Shown here: piece by piece, positions 35,252 to 48,300 of the stretch
How the letters are laid out: each line of letters starts with the position of its first letter
Position numbering within the stretch: the first letter of the stretch is position 1
Assembly: GCF_051020985.1 (NCBI RefSeq)
Contig: NC_135007.1
Span: forward strand, 6,577,501 to 6,641,500
Direction of reading: 5' to 3'
Origin: Nomia melanderi
Taxonomy: Eukaryota > Arthropoda > Insecta > Hymenoptera > Halictidae
Length of the DNA stretch: 64,000 nucleotides
The notes under the pieces: model-generated
The model's database searches: none
Seen by the model: only the letters and a program-made list of their open reading frames with translations
Told to the model about the DNA's origin: nothing
Position numbers and translations under genes: made by a program

Positions 35252-38200
35252 GAGTGACACACTAGATATCCACCACCCTTTCCACCGCGTCCTGCTACCA
35301 TACTCCTGCCACACATTCAACGGTGATGACCCCTAAACGTTCATTACGAAAAAGAATAATGAGCACTCATCAAGCGTTTCTTAAACTGAATTCTATATAA
35401 ACAAAAGATAATTTTCCAGTTTTTACAACAGTATTTTAATATTAATTTATTTCGGTAATAAGTAAAGGATAATTATATTATAATCGTAGTATATTTATAA
35501 ATAAGAAGATTTTTATTTGAATTATGTTCATAGAAGCAAGAGAAACCTTATTTCTATAAATGTATTTATTAATTGAACAATAAGTACCAAGTAAATTATT
35601 GTTATCTTACATTTGATAATTAAATTCAGCAGCAAATTGATCGATTAATTCAATAAATCATTATATCATCATTTTCAATCCTTGGTCAATAGTTTGAACG
35701 TACCCTAATGTTTTTCTTTAGGCAATAACATTTTGAGGATCCTTTGGGTACAAGACATTTAAAGTAATATAATTGCCGTAGTGAATCGAATAATCGAATT
35801 GAATGAAAAGAAACGTTGGAAAGAGAAGAACAATTAGAGGATATTAATGATTTGTCGGTAGATAAGGATCACGATGAAAGTATACATAAAACGTTGGATA
35901 AGAAAGAGCGGAAGTTTCCTTGGCAGAGATAAAGAGGAAGTAGCGACGACAGAATGGAACACGAAGTTTTGGACCAGCGGGGACACAAGTGAAAGCCACG
36001 TGGGAGTCCTCGGCCAGGCAAGAACAGTAGTAGACTGTAAAATCTGTAACAATAGTTCCCATAGTGTGCAACACTCTTATTGTGGTATTCGTTCTATTCT
36101 AGACACTCCCACAGGACAATTATTACATCATGCAATTTCCTCGGAGTTTCGTACATGGTTTTTTGATGCCACCTTGATATGCCTTCTGTTGGACCTATCG
36201 GTTGTATATCTCTTTCTCGGTGTACCTGGGGTTTCTCGCAAATGGTCGTTGCCTGCTATTTTTCTTTGCTGATTCCAACACGTTTCTTATAATTTTAAGG
36301 TGCATGCATTGCTTAACTTCGCAATTATGACTTCACTTTGTGAACAACTTCTACTTCAAATGTTAAATAATATTCGTTTGTGAATGACTGTTTGAAAGTG
36401 ACTTTTTTTAATTGCAGCATTTTAATCAGAATTTTGATTTGACAATTGTACTTTCAAATTAATCTTGAAACTTAAAACTATAATTTAAAATTAAAAAATC
36501 AAAGCAATATCTCTAAAGTCATTATTTATTTAAAAAGTAGTATACATTTTATATTGGTATAATATGCATAAATATTCTTTTACTTATGAAATGTAAATGA
36601 TATTTCTATAAGAATTTATGATAAACTGCGATTAATGCGCACGTAAGGAGTCAATACAATAACATATGAACAGAAGTTACTAAAATATACGAATAATTCG
36701 CACTTCCAATGTAATAAAGCAATTTTTCTTCGATTACACTAACCAAGGAAACTATGCATCTAAGTAGATTGTGTCTTAATTACAAGAGCCAAGCGGAAGA
36801 AATTAATTACCGTCATTGAATATCCATAACTATTATTTGCAGCAATGGTTTCTCAGTCAAGTAGGCGTGTAAATCCATCAATCTGAGCGCGCTTTCGAGC
36901 AAAATCTCGGCATTATGTAATTGAATTGACCAAGATAATAACAGCATGCTTGTTTCAACCGCCCGTGGAGAGATGTATATATTTAAAGAAGTATGGTTCA
37001 GAATCAGACTTTCCGGAAGAGGTTAGCGAGTACGGTGTTAATTGTAACGCAACTGTAGGCCGAACATTACCACGTATACGTTCAACCGGCACGCCTACAT
37101 CATTACTAGCGAAACAACTCGCATTCTTCCTATGGGAATCAAACAATTGTATTCCGTTTTCAGTGTTTCGCAATCCCGAAAATGTTCTTCAAATTCCATG
37201 ACTTTTCAGCAGGGATCCAGACGCTAATTGCGTCCATGCAAACCGCCTCGAAAATTACGAAACGGTATGAATGGATAATCTTTGGGACATAAGAGAGTAC
37301 TTAGGGGCAAAGGAAAGTAGTTGTCAAACATTTCATAATTACGCTGCAGACGTTTATGCAAATTACAACTTCCAGAGATTGTTTTATGGTACCGGGAATG
37401 TAATGCACAAGTATCAATTATGTGTAAATAGTTACCATAGGATTAACGCGTTTGTTGTCAACGTCACATGTATATTTATGACATTATATTTTTATATCTT
37501 TAACACCAGGACTACTGAAAATCTCATACGATTAATATGTAATTCCTATAAAAATTGTAACAGTAGATTATTTTCAGTTTCTTCAGACATTCATTATAGT
37601 ATGCAAGTGAAACTATTTATTTTGAAGATCATTTCGAATATTCAATGGTTTTAAGGTACTTATAATTGCGAAACAAAAAAATCGAAGCCAGTCATTTTGA
37701 CTGTTACAGTAGTTCTAGTGTTAAAGAAAATTAAACGTTTAAAATTGAAATAATTTTATTTCATTTTTTAAAAATATATTTGATAAAATATTCTCATGAA
37801 ATATGCAATCACAGAAATATACAGCTATTGAAATAAACAGTGAGAAACTTTGATTTCCTTTATGGAACTAATGTCGCGTGTAAGAATTTCCTTGAGGTGT
37901 TTCGCAAGTAAATTTTAACACTTCACGGGAAACGTACGATAAATACAATTATATTATAGTTGTAACGCTCCATGTGCACCTTGTAAAGTGTTTCCCACCC
38001 TAGATACATATTTTATCATTTCTAATGAAATATCGAGCACATTAATGAGTCATTGATGACATAGAACGCCTCGGCTATAGCACTGTTCAAACATCATTGA
38101 GTGCTCGTTACCAATTATCGGTACAGCGTATACCATATTCAGTCCGATCCGATAAAAATCAGTATAATAAATTAACTATATTCATTTTATAGGTTTTATA

Positions 38201-41200
38201 TTTTATAGGAAAAAAGCTTATTATGGATATCTTTATTTCCATTTTGAAATAGAGCATTTATTAATCATTTTTTTTAGAAATATGAATTCATTTCCTATGT
38301 AATGTTGAGATATAGAAGTGAGTTACGCACTTACGTGACATAGCAAGAATTTTTGCGTGACTGCATTACCTCAAAAGCTTACGTAGCTGTCAGTCTACTG
38401 TCTGGTGGTTTCTCAATCATTGAATTTGCTACCTTGCAGCATTTCAGCAAGTCACGGGATAAATTGTCACTCATTTGTATTTCTTCCCATGTATGTATTA
38501 TATTAATGTCTCATCGAACGTATTACATACCACGGATGCTATTGACTACGGTGAATTATGCCAGTGTGCGTTACAACGTTTGTCAGATATTTAAGGAGGA
38601 AACGAGCTTCGTTTCTTTCATCTTTAAATGAAAAGAAGGATGTTGCATCCATCGTCGTGAATTTTCACAATTTCATCCTGTGTCACGTGACTAAGCTTGA
38701 TAGAGAGTCATTGTTTATCAGCCTTCATTAGGGATTTATAATTTCCTGTGTATGGAAAATTACTAATTACTCAAACCACTTCGGTTTGTCTTTAGTAGGT
38801 ACATTTCTGTTGCATAAATGAAATTATAAACCCCTGTTTCCAATTTTTTTAACATACAAAATTAATAAACCTTTTTTAATATTTCCTCTAGCGGTATAAA
38901 CTTTTTAACTTTCTTATTTATTTGTTTATAATAATTCACTAGAAGTGAAATGGAACGTTAATAATGGCATATAGAAATTTGGAAAGAAAAATTTGTTGTA
39001 CAATGTGTAATAATAATATAGAACAATATTAATGATTCTTAAAATTGTATTTCATATAAAAATTATTGAAAGTAAGAAAAGTTTAATAAAAATCATACTT
39101 ACTGACAACTGGTATCTTATGAACCTTGATTTGAAGGAAAATAAGTTATATACAACATATATTCTTCATTTCATTGTTTAATATTGATTATAAGGAATTA
39201 AGTATTTTTCATAGAATACTTTTCATTACATTTTTTTGTAAAAATTCCATAATCGTTCGTTAATCAACAATCGGTAATACAGCGCACTAGAAAGTTAGAA
39301 ACAGATTTCGCTACCAAGTTGTGAACTGCTTTAACTGTGCAAAAAGATTGTCGAATAGCCCACCGTCGAGTCTGAGGTCACTGCAAACAGTGAATGAAGT
39401 TTAAGTTTATATTTTTGCTTAAAGTTGTCAGAATTATTTAATAATTTATTTTAAAAAAGAAAATCTTTATTTATCAATGAATTTTGGATAAAAGTAGAGA
39501 CATATAAGTTTATATTTTAAATGGAATCTTTTAACAGTGACTATAAAAAGTTGTTACAATTAATATAACAATTAATAAATTGTCATAAAACCCAAATAAA
39601 AGTAACTCATAAGATTTAAAAGAAAACCTTTTCATTAAAAATGTATTTACATACTTTTATTGACCATAAAATATTTAAATATAGCATAATTATATCTTAA
39701 TTCACTACAAACATGTATTCTTTAAGTTTTCGTTTGTATATTTATTCTGTTTTTATTTATTACACTTTCCCTACATTACATTCTTCGAAATCAATTTTCT
39801 ATTTAAATAGCAAGTCGATGATTTCACGAATTTTACTGATTTATGCATATCTTTGTATGCAAATTGTATAGCAAAGTTGAACGATAACCACTGGAGGAAC
39901 ATTGATCACTCATGGGGCGTTGAAATTTTCTTTCACATATATATCATTCGATTTTCTTTCGCAATTACGTGTCCAATTCTAGATTAAAAAATCATTCCGC
40001 CGGCAATGGTCAACCTTATATAAAGTTGGCCTGGTTTGATTTAATACTTTAACTAGAACCTTCCGTTTTCAATCACTTTCACCGATGCAGGTATATTCCG
40101 CTTTTACCACAAAAGCGAAATTATTTATAATGAAATATATGTCCGCTTCTATGCGACAACTGTTTCCTGATCATTGTTTATTTCTAAACATCCATCTTCA
40201 TTCTCCCCTCCTGTGAAATGATTTACTGGCTCACTGGAAATGATATTAATAAATTCTTTCTCTACAAAATAAATATTAATCCTAAGAAATAAAAGCTTAT
40301 ATTAAACATTTAATTTAAAAAGCAAAATTATCAACAACTGATTATGAAGCTTTTAATAATTGTGCTCTAAAAATAGACTGAATTAAAATACTTATACTAA
40401 AACGATTTTTGTTAATGTTTTTTTAATCTTTAATTACTTTCCAAAAATATGTACAAATTAGTGTGAGAAAGAGGTGTCATGTAATCCATATTTTGTCTAA
40501 TGGTATTACAATTCTTTTCCATTACTTTCCTCGTAATTGGACGAAGAATATTACATGTGCTGTTTATGAAGCGATCAGTGCAAAGCAATTGGATAACATA
40601 AATCTCTCGTGATGTAACAAAGTGTACAGAGGAACGCAGACTTCCTTACATTTCTAATTTCTTTTTACGGAAGCGTCTGTCATGTGCATCTAACTACTGT
40701 AAAACACGAACTGTCAAAACATCATGCTGTCAAGGCAAAAAACTGATTAACCTCTTCTTTTAATAATTATACCTCTACGCTCTTCTTCCTTTAAAAAATT
40801 AATTTTTACTGCTGACTAAAATTACTTAAAACCCAAGCTGCACCATTACAAACTACACCAATTAATAATTCACTATTTTCTCTAATTAAATATTAGCAAT
40901 TTAAATTCAAAATATCCTTTCACTCACTATAGCTTGAAGATAAAATTGTAATTGAAACTTTAAAAACATATTTGAATTTTAAATGAACAAGCATATTGAA
41001 CATAGAAAACAAAATTCTCTCTTTTCAAAGTGTTCGTATTTAATTCTACACGTCACGTATATAAAAAAATATTCTCGTATGTTTATTGTTATGAATTCCT
41101 CCAACGGACATAAATTTACATTATAATCAATAAACTAGACTATCGTTATGTATATAAATGCGTGAAATAATTTATTACGACTACCAGGAAGAGAAAGTCC

Positions 41201-41759
41201 CTCGAAATGTAATGTTTACTATCGCAGAATTCCATTGTCAATTAATTAACTTGTAATTGAATTGCAAAGCAACAGAAGAGCGATGCACACATTGCGGCAA
41301 AAAGTCACGGAAGCGGTGTACTTAACATTTTCGTAGTAAGTACTTACGGTTCTCCTCGCGCTTTTACTTTCCTCTCGTTCGCGTCAGAAGTTCCGAGGAA
41401 CGCCGCTGAAACGATCTCGGGTTCGTGAACGAAATGAAATAAACAATGCACACGGTATTCATTACGATATATCTTTTTTTTCGATCACGTTTACAAATAG
41501 TATAAAAAAACAACTATAAACGTAAGAAAACGTTTTTCCTTACCGGCACAGTAATGAACGTTATAAATTGCTAGACAGCTAAATAATAATGCTAACGAAA
41601 AAGTATTTACAATGTGAATAGACAGAAGTGCGTATCGACACTTACGCACGGTACCGCCGACGAAAAAGCTACGAACTTTATCGTTACGTAATTGCCCTAG
41701 GTTAACAATTTTCATTGAACTTTGCTCTAGATTTACTGTTGTATCAATTTTCTCTTTAA
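35252..41759. other. Intergenic, AT-rich, no convincing gene
   Basis: A 132-residue plus frame at 35874-36272 (product starts MKVYIKRWIRKSGSF) has no recognised domain, no splice context and AT-rich codons; I leave it out as a gene but list it in the findings. The element at 37500-37724 is listed separately. The stretch 38700-41000 is very AT-rich and featureless; 41330-41420 is slightly CpG-rich. Confidence 0.45.
37500..37724. mobile_element. Dispersed TTAA inverted-repeat element, copy B
   Basis: 225 bases. The left end TTAACACCAGGACTACTG and the reverse complement of the right end, TTAACACTAGAACTACTG, agree at 16 of 18 positions, and TTAA flanks both sides. The interior aligns with copy A at 5614-5839. 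It is non-coding and interpreted as a piggyBac-like miniature element. Confidence 0.75.
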
Positions 41760-42446
41760 ACTTGCAAATGTGCCAATTCGTACTCTCCACACTTAATTAC
41801 ACCCAATTTCGGTTCTAGATTCACAAATGTACCAATTCTTACTCTCAAATTGCTGCTCTAGATTCGTAATCATACCAATTTTTGCTTCACAGCTGCAGTT
41901 ACACCAATTCTTACTGTAAGCTCGTAATCATACCAATGTTTTACTTCCAAATTTGCAACTGTAATTACACCAACAATAGTTTTTTATTGGAATAATAATT
42001 ATTCCAATTTTTCCTCTGAATTCGCAACCGTACCAATTTTCCCTTTACTTTCACAATCCCATAAATTTCTGCTGTGAATTCTCGAATCTATCATTTTCAA
42101 TCAAAACACACCAAATTTACAATTATAGCAATTTCTCCTCTAAATTCGCAACCGTACCAATTTTCCCTTTACATTCGCAAACCCAGAAGTTTTCCCTCTG
42201 AATTTTTGAATCCATCAATGTTAATCGATGCACAAATTTAAAATTATACCAGTTTCTCCTCTAAATTCGCAGTCCCACAAATATTTCCTCTGAATTCTCG
42301 AATCTATCAGTTTCAATTGATACACACCAAATTATACCAATTTCTCCTCTAAATTCGCAACCGTACAAATTTTTCCTTTACATTCGCAATCCCACAAGTT
42401 TTTCCTTCGAATTCTCGAATCCATCAATGTTAATCGATACACACCA
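41760..42446. repeat. Diverged tandem repeat with higher-order structure
   Basis: About 690 bases of a roughly 30-base unit built on ACCAATTT-TCCTCTAAATTCGCAA. From 42000 on, four units form a higher-order period of about 120 bases: the phrase TTTCTCCTCTAAATTCGCA or its close variant recurs near 42006, 42130, 42249 and 42339, the last interval being one subunit shorter. The earlier part (41760-42000) is older and more diverged. No open frame runs through it. Confidence 0.85.
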
Positions 42447-42990
42447 ATTTCATCTTCTACCGTCGCGATTAACCCTGATCTCCACTTGAAATCTACGATT
42501 AAGCAGATTCGAGCGATCGTGTCGTCTCGAGAGTTGCCGCGTTTCATCATAGCAGATCCGTCAAGCTCCGTCTAAGCGAGCCGTCAGCAAACGGACAGGA
42601 TAAATACAACGAACTTGACAATTGCCTACCGAGCGTGTATCGCGTAACAGAGAAAGCACTCACCGATAGCGTGTACTTACTAGCGGCGGAGCGAACCTTT
42701 CGATGCGTGTGAAATCTGTTTCGTGCGATCGCCGGGGTCCACGCCTTTCGATTTACGATCGCGCAGCCGATTTCCACGGCGCCCGTAAGAACGTATGTAC
42801 GTGCGCGCATAGCTCGGCCTAGTCGTAGGATGTATTAGATTCGAATCGATTCTCATAGGCCGCGTCACAGGGAATGCAAATAGAAAGTTCACCCGAGCCG
42901 AATAGAATGTCCCTGCCCGGCCGACGCCACGCCAATGAAAGTTACCGTCACTTTTCTAAGGACGGTCCCGAGAGACCGATCGCACTTCGG
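42447..42990. other. CpG-rich block, possible minus-strand first exon
   Basis: A GC- and CpG-rich stretch just beyond the tandem repeat. Read on the minus strand it contains a strong splice donor, GTAAGTAC, with its GT at 42681-42680 and a second, GTGAGTGC, about 25 bases later. Frames on both strands are open through composition. It may be a non-coding first exon and promoter of a minus-strand transcript. No product is assigned. Confidence 0.35.
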
Positions 42991-45347
42991 GCGAGCTTGC
43001 AAAATTTTCCGTTGCAAAATATCGATACTATTCCGGATACCACGTTCCGTTTCGAATACCAGAAATGTATTGCTGATTTCATGCAACCACAGCGTGTTCT
43101 AAAAATCTGATACACGGTAAAGCGGAATTTAGGAAATGTTTTCGTATTATCTTCCGCGAGATTAAACCGATAATACGAAGTTTACGTGTAACCCTCGTTG
43201 GTTGATGTGTCTGTAAAAATATGAATTAATTACTTGAAAATCCGCTATGCAACAGGAAGAGATAATTCGAACCTGTATTACTTGAGTGCATTTTTTTTTG
43301 TGAGTGAACAACTAGACTTTCTGTGTACCAGTAAATATAATGCGAAGAAAAGATTTTGTTTAGAAAGTGATTTTAATAAAATTGATTTAATAAAATTGTT
43401 GATTTATCATGTTTTGTAGGTTTTCATGTCTTTCGCGTTAATTTTTAATGAATGGCGTGTCTCGCCTTTTCGGGGGAAGTATACATGGGAAATAAATTAA
43501 TGTACAATATTTTCTGGAAAATGTTTCAACAAATCTTGCGCGATGCAATTTTCATTAACAAAAATGCACAATAAGAAAAATAAATAATAAATACGATTAT
43601 TCGAATTGTAGGTCTCAATTCGTTTTCCATAATCGCGAGGAGTGTACGTTTTGTTCTTGTAACTTTCATTAACTTTCAGATGTTTAGTTTCTAATTAATT
43701 TTCCAGCAGCCAGTCGTTAATTAAGAAATGTCTGGGAAAGTTATCATTGCGTGATTAAAACGTACCGTCATCGTTACGACAGCAAATGTTTATCCGGTTC
43801 GATCCTACGTATTGGTGTTTTGTAATCAAATTGGACGTGGGCTGCAGGATCGTGTTTGAAACGTGCGCGTGTACAATGAATATTCGTGGTGTGAACGTGG
43901 TTGTGTTCATTCGTGTGGAATCCGTGCGGTATAGCATGTTACCGTGTGGATCGGGTGCGATGAGAAATTGCCGTGGTAATGTATCTCGCGTACGTGGCGT
44001 TGCGTCAAGTCATTGACTTTCACTCTCTAACGATAATCATTTTTAACGTAAACACTGGAAAAATGCTCTAGAAATTGCAACTGGATGCTGGAGAGCCTCG
44101 ACCCTCCCAGCAAGCATGATTGCAAAATGTTTAAAACCTTAGCCTACGTTCTGATCTAAATAGCAACATTCTTCAAGAAATTTTAAGAAACTTTAAAAAT
44201 TGTTTGCAACTTTAAGAAATTCTTAGAAACTATTAAAACAGCTTCTCGAATTTGAATAGATTTTATGATCAATAATTTCCGGATTTAATGCTACCGGAAT
44301 AATAAATGTGATTTAAGCACCTCACGCGATCAGCAGGCTAATTTGTCAAGATTGTCATATTTATACAATTAGTTTTGAACATTTTTAGAGCTTCACACCA
44401 TGACTCCTGATTCATCCCATAAGCATACATTATCCAATATAATCAAACAGAATCTAGTGTACATACTCCAACACTCAAAAATATTTAATCATACATTTTC
44501 GAATAATTATTTCAGCTCATCCAGTAAAAAAAGCAAGCCAATGCTTACCTAATGATAGTCTAACAATCGTGAGATAGTGTAATGCGATATCTTCTTCAGG
44601 ATACGATTCTTCTTATCCTTCACACTTCGAATACTGCAAGCGATTAAATATTTTTTAGTGATACAGTATACCATGCAGTCATAACGCTATTCGAAAAATA
44701 CTCATTTCGTTCAATAGAAATTTTTGCACTACTCAGGCGTAGCATTCGATGTCTTCGAACGTCATAAATACAGCATACGTTCTAAATCGCCATGCACATT
44801 TTAAAATAGCCAAGCAACCATCTGTAGAATCCACCATCAGCTAAACGCCGAGAGACACGACACGACTGGAGCGACAAACCGATCCCACGCCATCATAAAA
44901 GCATCCCAATAGCTCGTTAACAATACTCATAAAAAATTTTCACCGCACTGCTCGAATCCCGAGAACGCACCTCCGCAGCCATATTGGCAGCACAGTAATC
45001 TCCCTAACTAACCCCTTCCCTTATAGAATCGAGCCAGACCCGTGGCCAAAACTTTACCTTCGATTCGATAAATAACTACTACTTTTATCTGAATACCGTC
45101 AGACTTCTGCGAACGAACATTCACCCGTAAAAGAATAGAAAATTTCCTTCCCTGGCAGATAGTTAACAACAACGTGACTCAGTAGACCACTCACCAAATA
45201 AATTGCAAGGCAAGGGGTTAAAGCGTCGCCGTTCGGCGCAGCATCGTAAAGAACGGTACGAGAAAGAAAGGAAATACAGGCAGAAGAATATTACATCCCC
45301 GTGGATTTCGTAAATCGGCAAAAAAGACTCACGAGAAGGACACTAGA
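42991..45347. other. Intergenic, no gene seen; 3' flank of the second cuticular gene
   Basis: AT-rich with no supported frame. The region just downstream (minus sense) of the second cuticular gene, 44800-45347, is GC-richer and presumably its 3' UTR. A GGCAAGGGGTTAA at about 45209-45221 resembles an element end. No clear poly(A) signal was picked out. Confidence 0.4.
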
Positions 45348-48300
45348 TCAGTAACCAGCGGCGCTGGCTCGCAGGTACTGATCGATCTGACTTGCAGTTA
45401 GGGGTGAACTGGCTGCATTGGAGGACCTCGAGGGAGCTACGTAATAGAAGGACTGCGGTTGCGTCTGGGACTCGAGCAGTTGGAGCCTGTGGGACTGGGC
45501 TGGTTGTTGCTGCTGCTGTTGTTGCTGTTGCCTGCGTTGCTGCTGTGCGTACAGCTGCTGGGACTGCTGGAGTAGTTGAGCCTGTTGTTTCCTGTACAGG
45601 ACCTCCTGGGGCTGGTTAACGGCGGCTGAAGGTGCCGATTGGGCGATCGGTTGCTTGTAAAGTGGTGACTGACGCTGGGGCTGTTGGGGCTGCAAGTGCT
45701 GCAGCTGTTGCAGTCCAAGGTAGGACTGTGGCTGGGCTACGAACGGTTGGAGTTTGTGACTTAGGGTGAAGTCACCCACGGTTTGGGGTAGCGTCTGATA
45801 TAGTTGGGTATTGTACTGACCGGTGGAGGGATCATACACCAGCTCCGACTGGTAGATGGGGTCCGCGGCGGCTACCGGCGATTTAACCGGTTTCGGTGAC
45901 TGTTGGGGCGCCGATTGCGCGTGCTTTGGCACGACCGGCACGCCGACCGTGTTCACGTAACGCTCGAGCTCGGCGGCGAAGTCTAGGTGGGACGCGCTAT
46001 TCAGCGTCGTGCTGCGCAGGCCTGGAGACGCGGTCACCGCGGCGGATGGCCGGTTGTACGCTAACGAGCTACGTTCGGTGCTACTAGGGGACACGTACTG
46101 GGCAGCTACCTGTGCAACATGGGGTCTAGGGGTGATCGCTACTGACTGAGGCTTCGGGTGACGCGTGACCGGCCGGCGGGTCGTGGTTTCCAGGGTCTGA
46201 TACGCTGGCGAGGCTACGGTGGGCTGGGTACGATGAACGGGGGAGGCTGTGCTTTGATACTGCGTCGTGGACGATGCCAGTCTGTAGAGGGCTGGGCTGG
46301 CAGTGGGCGACGGCTCATATAAGGCTGTAGACGGTGTCGCTTGGACGTAAGACTGTTGCTGTGGTGTTCTGTACGAGCTTGGTCGCAATTGAGATGGCTT
46401 GACATAGTCACCTTCGCCTAGCTCTTGGCTGGCATCATCGTCTAACTGATATTCCGTTTGGAAAATCGTGGTTGGAGCTCGGGTTGTTGGCTGCTGGTAG
46501 CTGGGTCTAACTTGTGCAGGTCTTGGTACTGGTCTCACTGATGGGTAGTTCGCTGGTCCATTTAAGTCATCTTCTTCTTGTTTCTCCGGTAGTTCGTCTT
46601 CTTCGTCTTTAGGCGCGTTAGGGTCGCAGGGATTGCCGGAGACGTAAGTGAATTCTCTCTTGTTGCCGTCTGGATCGATATAACCGTACTTGCCGCGTAC
46701 TACGCAGTCCGTTCCGCGAGTTTCCTCTTTGAAGGAGCCGTCCGCTGCTTCATAGCCGAACGTGAAGGATCCGTCGTCGTTCACTTTGTTGTAGTTGCGG
46801 ATCGTTTGAACCGGTGGCGGTTTCGACGGGTGCAGAGCGTCCTTCGATCGTGGCGAAGGAAGCGCACGGGTCCGCGGCTGGTACACCGCCGGGTTGTAAT
46901 CGTCCTCAGCCGCCTGGCTGTCTTCTTCCTCGTAGTACACCTGCGGCTCCGCGATCCGCGGACGGATCTCCACTCGCTTCGCTTCTGTTAGCAGCAGAAG
47001 GCATGTCGGGATTACCTGGAAAAGGGATTGGCGATGTTAAAGTTTGATTTACTTTGTCACGATAATCACAGTGATCGGTACACTTTGCGTCACGATTCGT
47101 CTCTGTGAAACCAAGGAATTTATATGTAAGTTTAATAGCTTCGTAGTTAATTATTCGAAAGTGCAATAAGTCTCCACCTATATTTAAGCAGTAGAATTAA
47201 GTTTCATTTTGATCACTTGTGCCATAAAAGTTTTTGATAGTTCCTTTTGTGGTCCTATTAATTCTAGAACTTTCATATCCTCGCCGCAAAGTTTCCACGA
47301 CTAGCCGTGCACCGAACTGATTATCCTGCCATATATCCTTTCAATTGGCGCCAAATAACGCATGTAATAGTATGTTTCCTGTTATTACACGTGTCACGCC
47401 ATCGTTCTAATAGTATAACCGCTGTCGCTGCGCATTTCGACACACAGTTTCACATAAGAAACACATAAGAACCATTTCCAAGTACCCTTGTGTAACGCGG
47501 TATTTTCGCATTAAGGAACACATAAAGAAAAGATTTTCCTATGATTATTATAAAAGAAACGCAGAAGAAAAAAATATTATATACTAAATTAATACTACAA
47601 AATAAAACATCAACTTCAACTTTACACAACATACTTTCCATACTACTTTTCTCAGACTCAAAAATTCAAAGCAGTCAAGTTTTCTCAGTTCTTAGAACCA
47701 AATCTTGCTTTTCCCTACTAAATTATCTTCATAACACAAATTTGCATAACACAACAGCATTGAAAAATGATATCACCGTATTATGCCAACGTTTCAAAGT
47801 AGAAACATCAGTAGAATCACCCATTCTCTGTCAGACGTAAAAGAAACCTCTAAGAGGCCGAGACGTGGAGATGGAGTTGCCTTTATCACGTCACACGGAG
47901 CGGTAATCGAAATAGTCCGGATTAGCGATAGAATGTCGGTAGGCCAGCCCGTTATTCTAGTTTCCAGGCACGAAACCGGATCTGCATCGGCGCGCGGTTT
48001 ATAGTCAATAGGAAACAGAAGATGGCGAGGAGAGAGCGAGTTTCGCGGATCGGTGAACCCGAGTACGCGCGAATGGTATGCGCGGCTCTAAATTCCTTAT
48101 CGCTCGCCCAGAACCAGGCCTAGCGTTCGCGAACGTGCGAACGCACACACAGCTGCCACACCGCGCCGCCGGAGCAGACGGACCAAGGAAGGAAAGTGTT
48201 ATGCACCGGTGAAATGGCCGCGATCCACGGGTTTGCCGGCACCTCGGGGCGAAGGCCCGTTACCAAGAAAAATAACGGTGTAACAAAAGTGAAATACTTA

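Noticed and set aside
43795..43805. GGTTCGATCC, resembling a tRNA B box
   Set aside because: No A box, no acceptor-stem pairing and no anticodon arm can be drawn around it.
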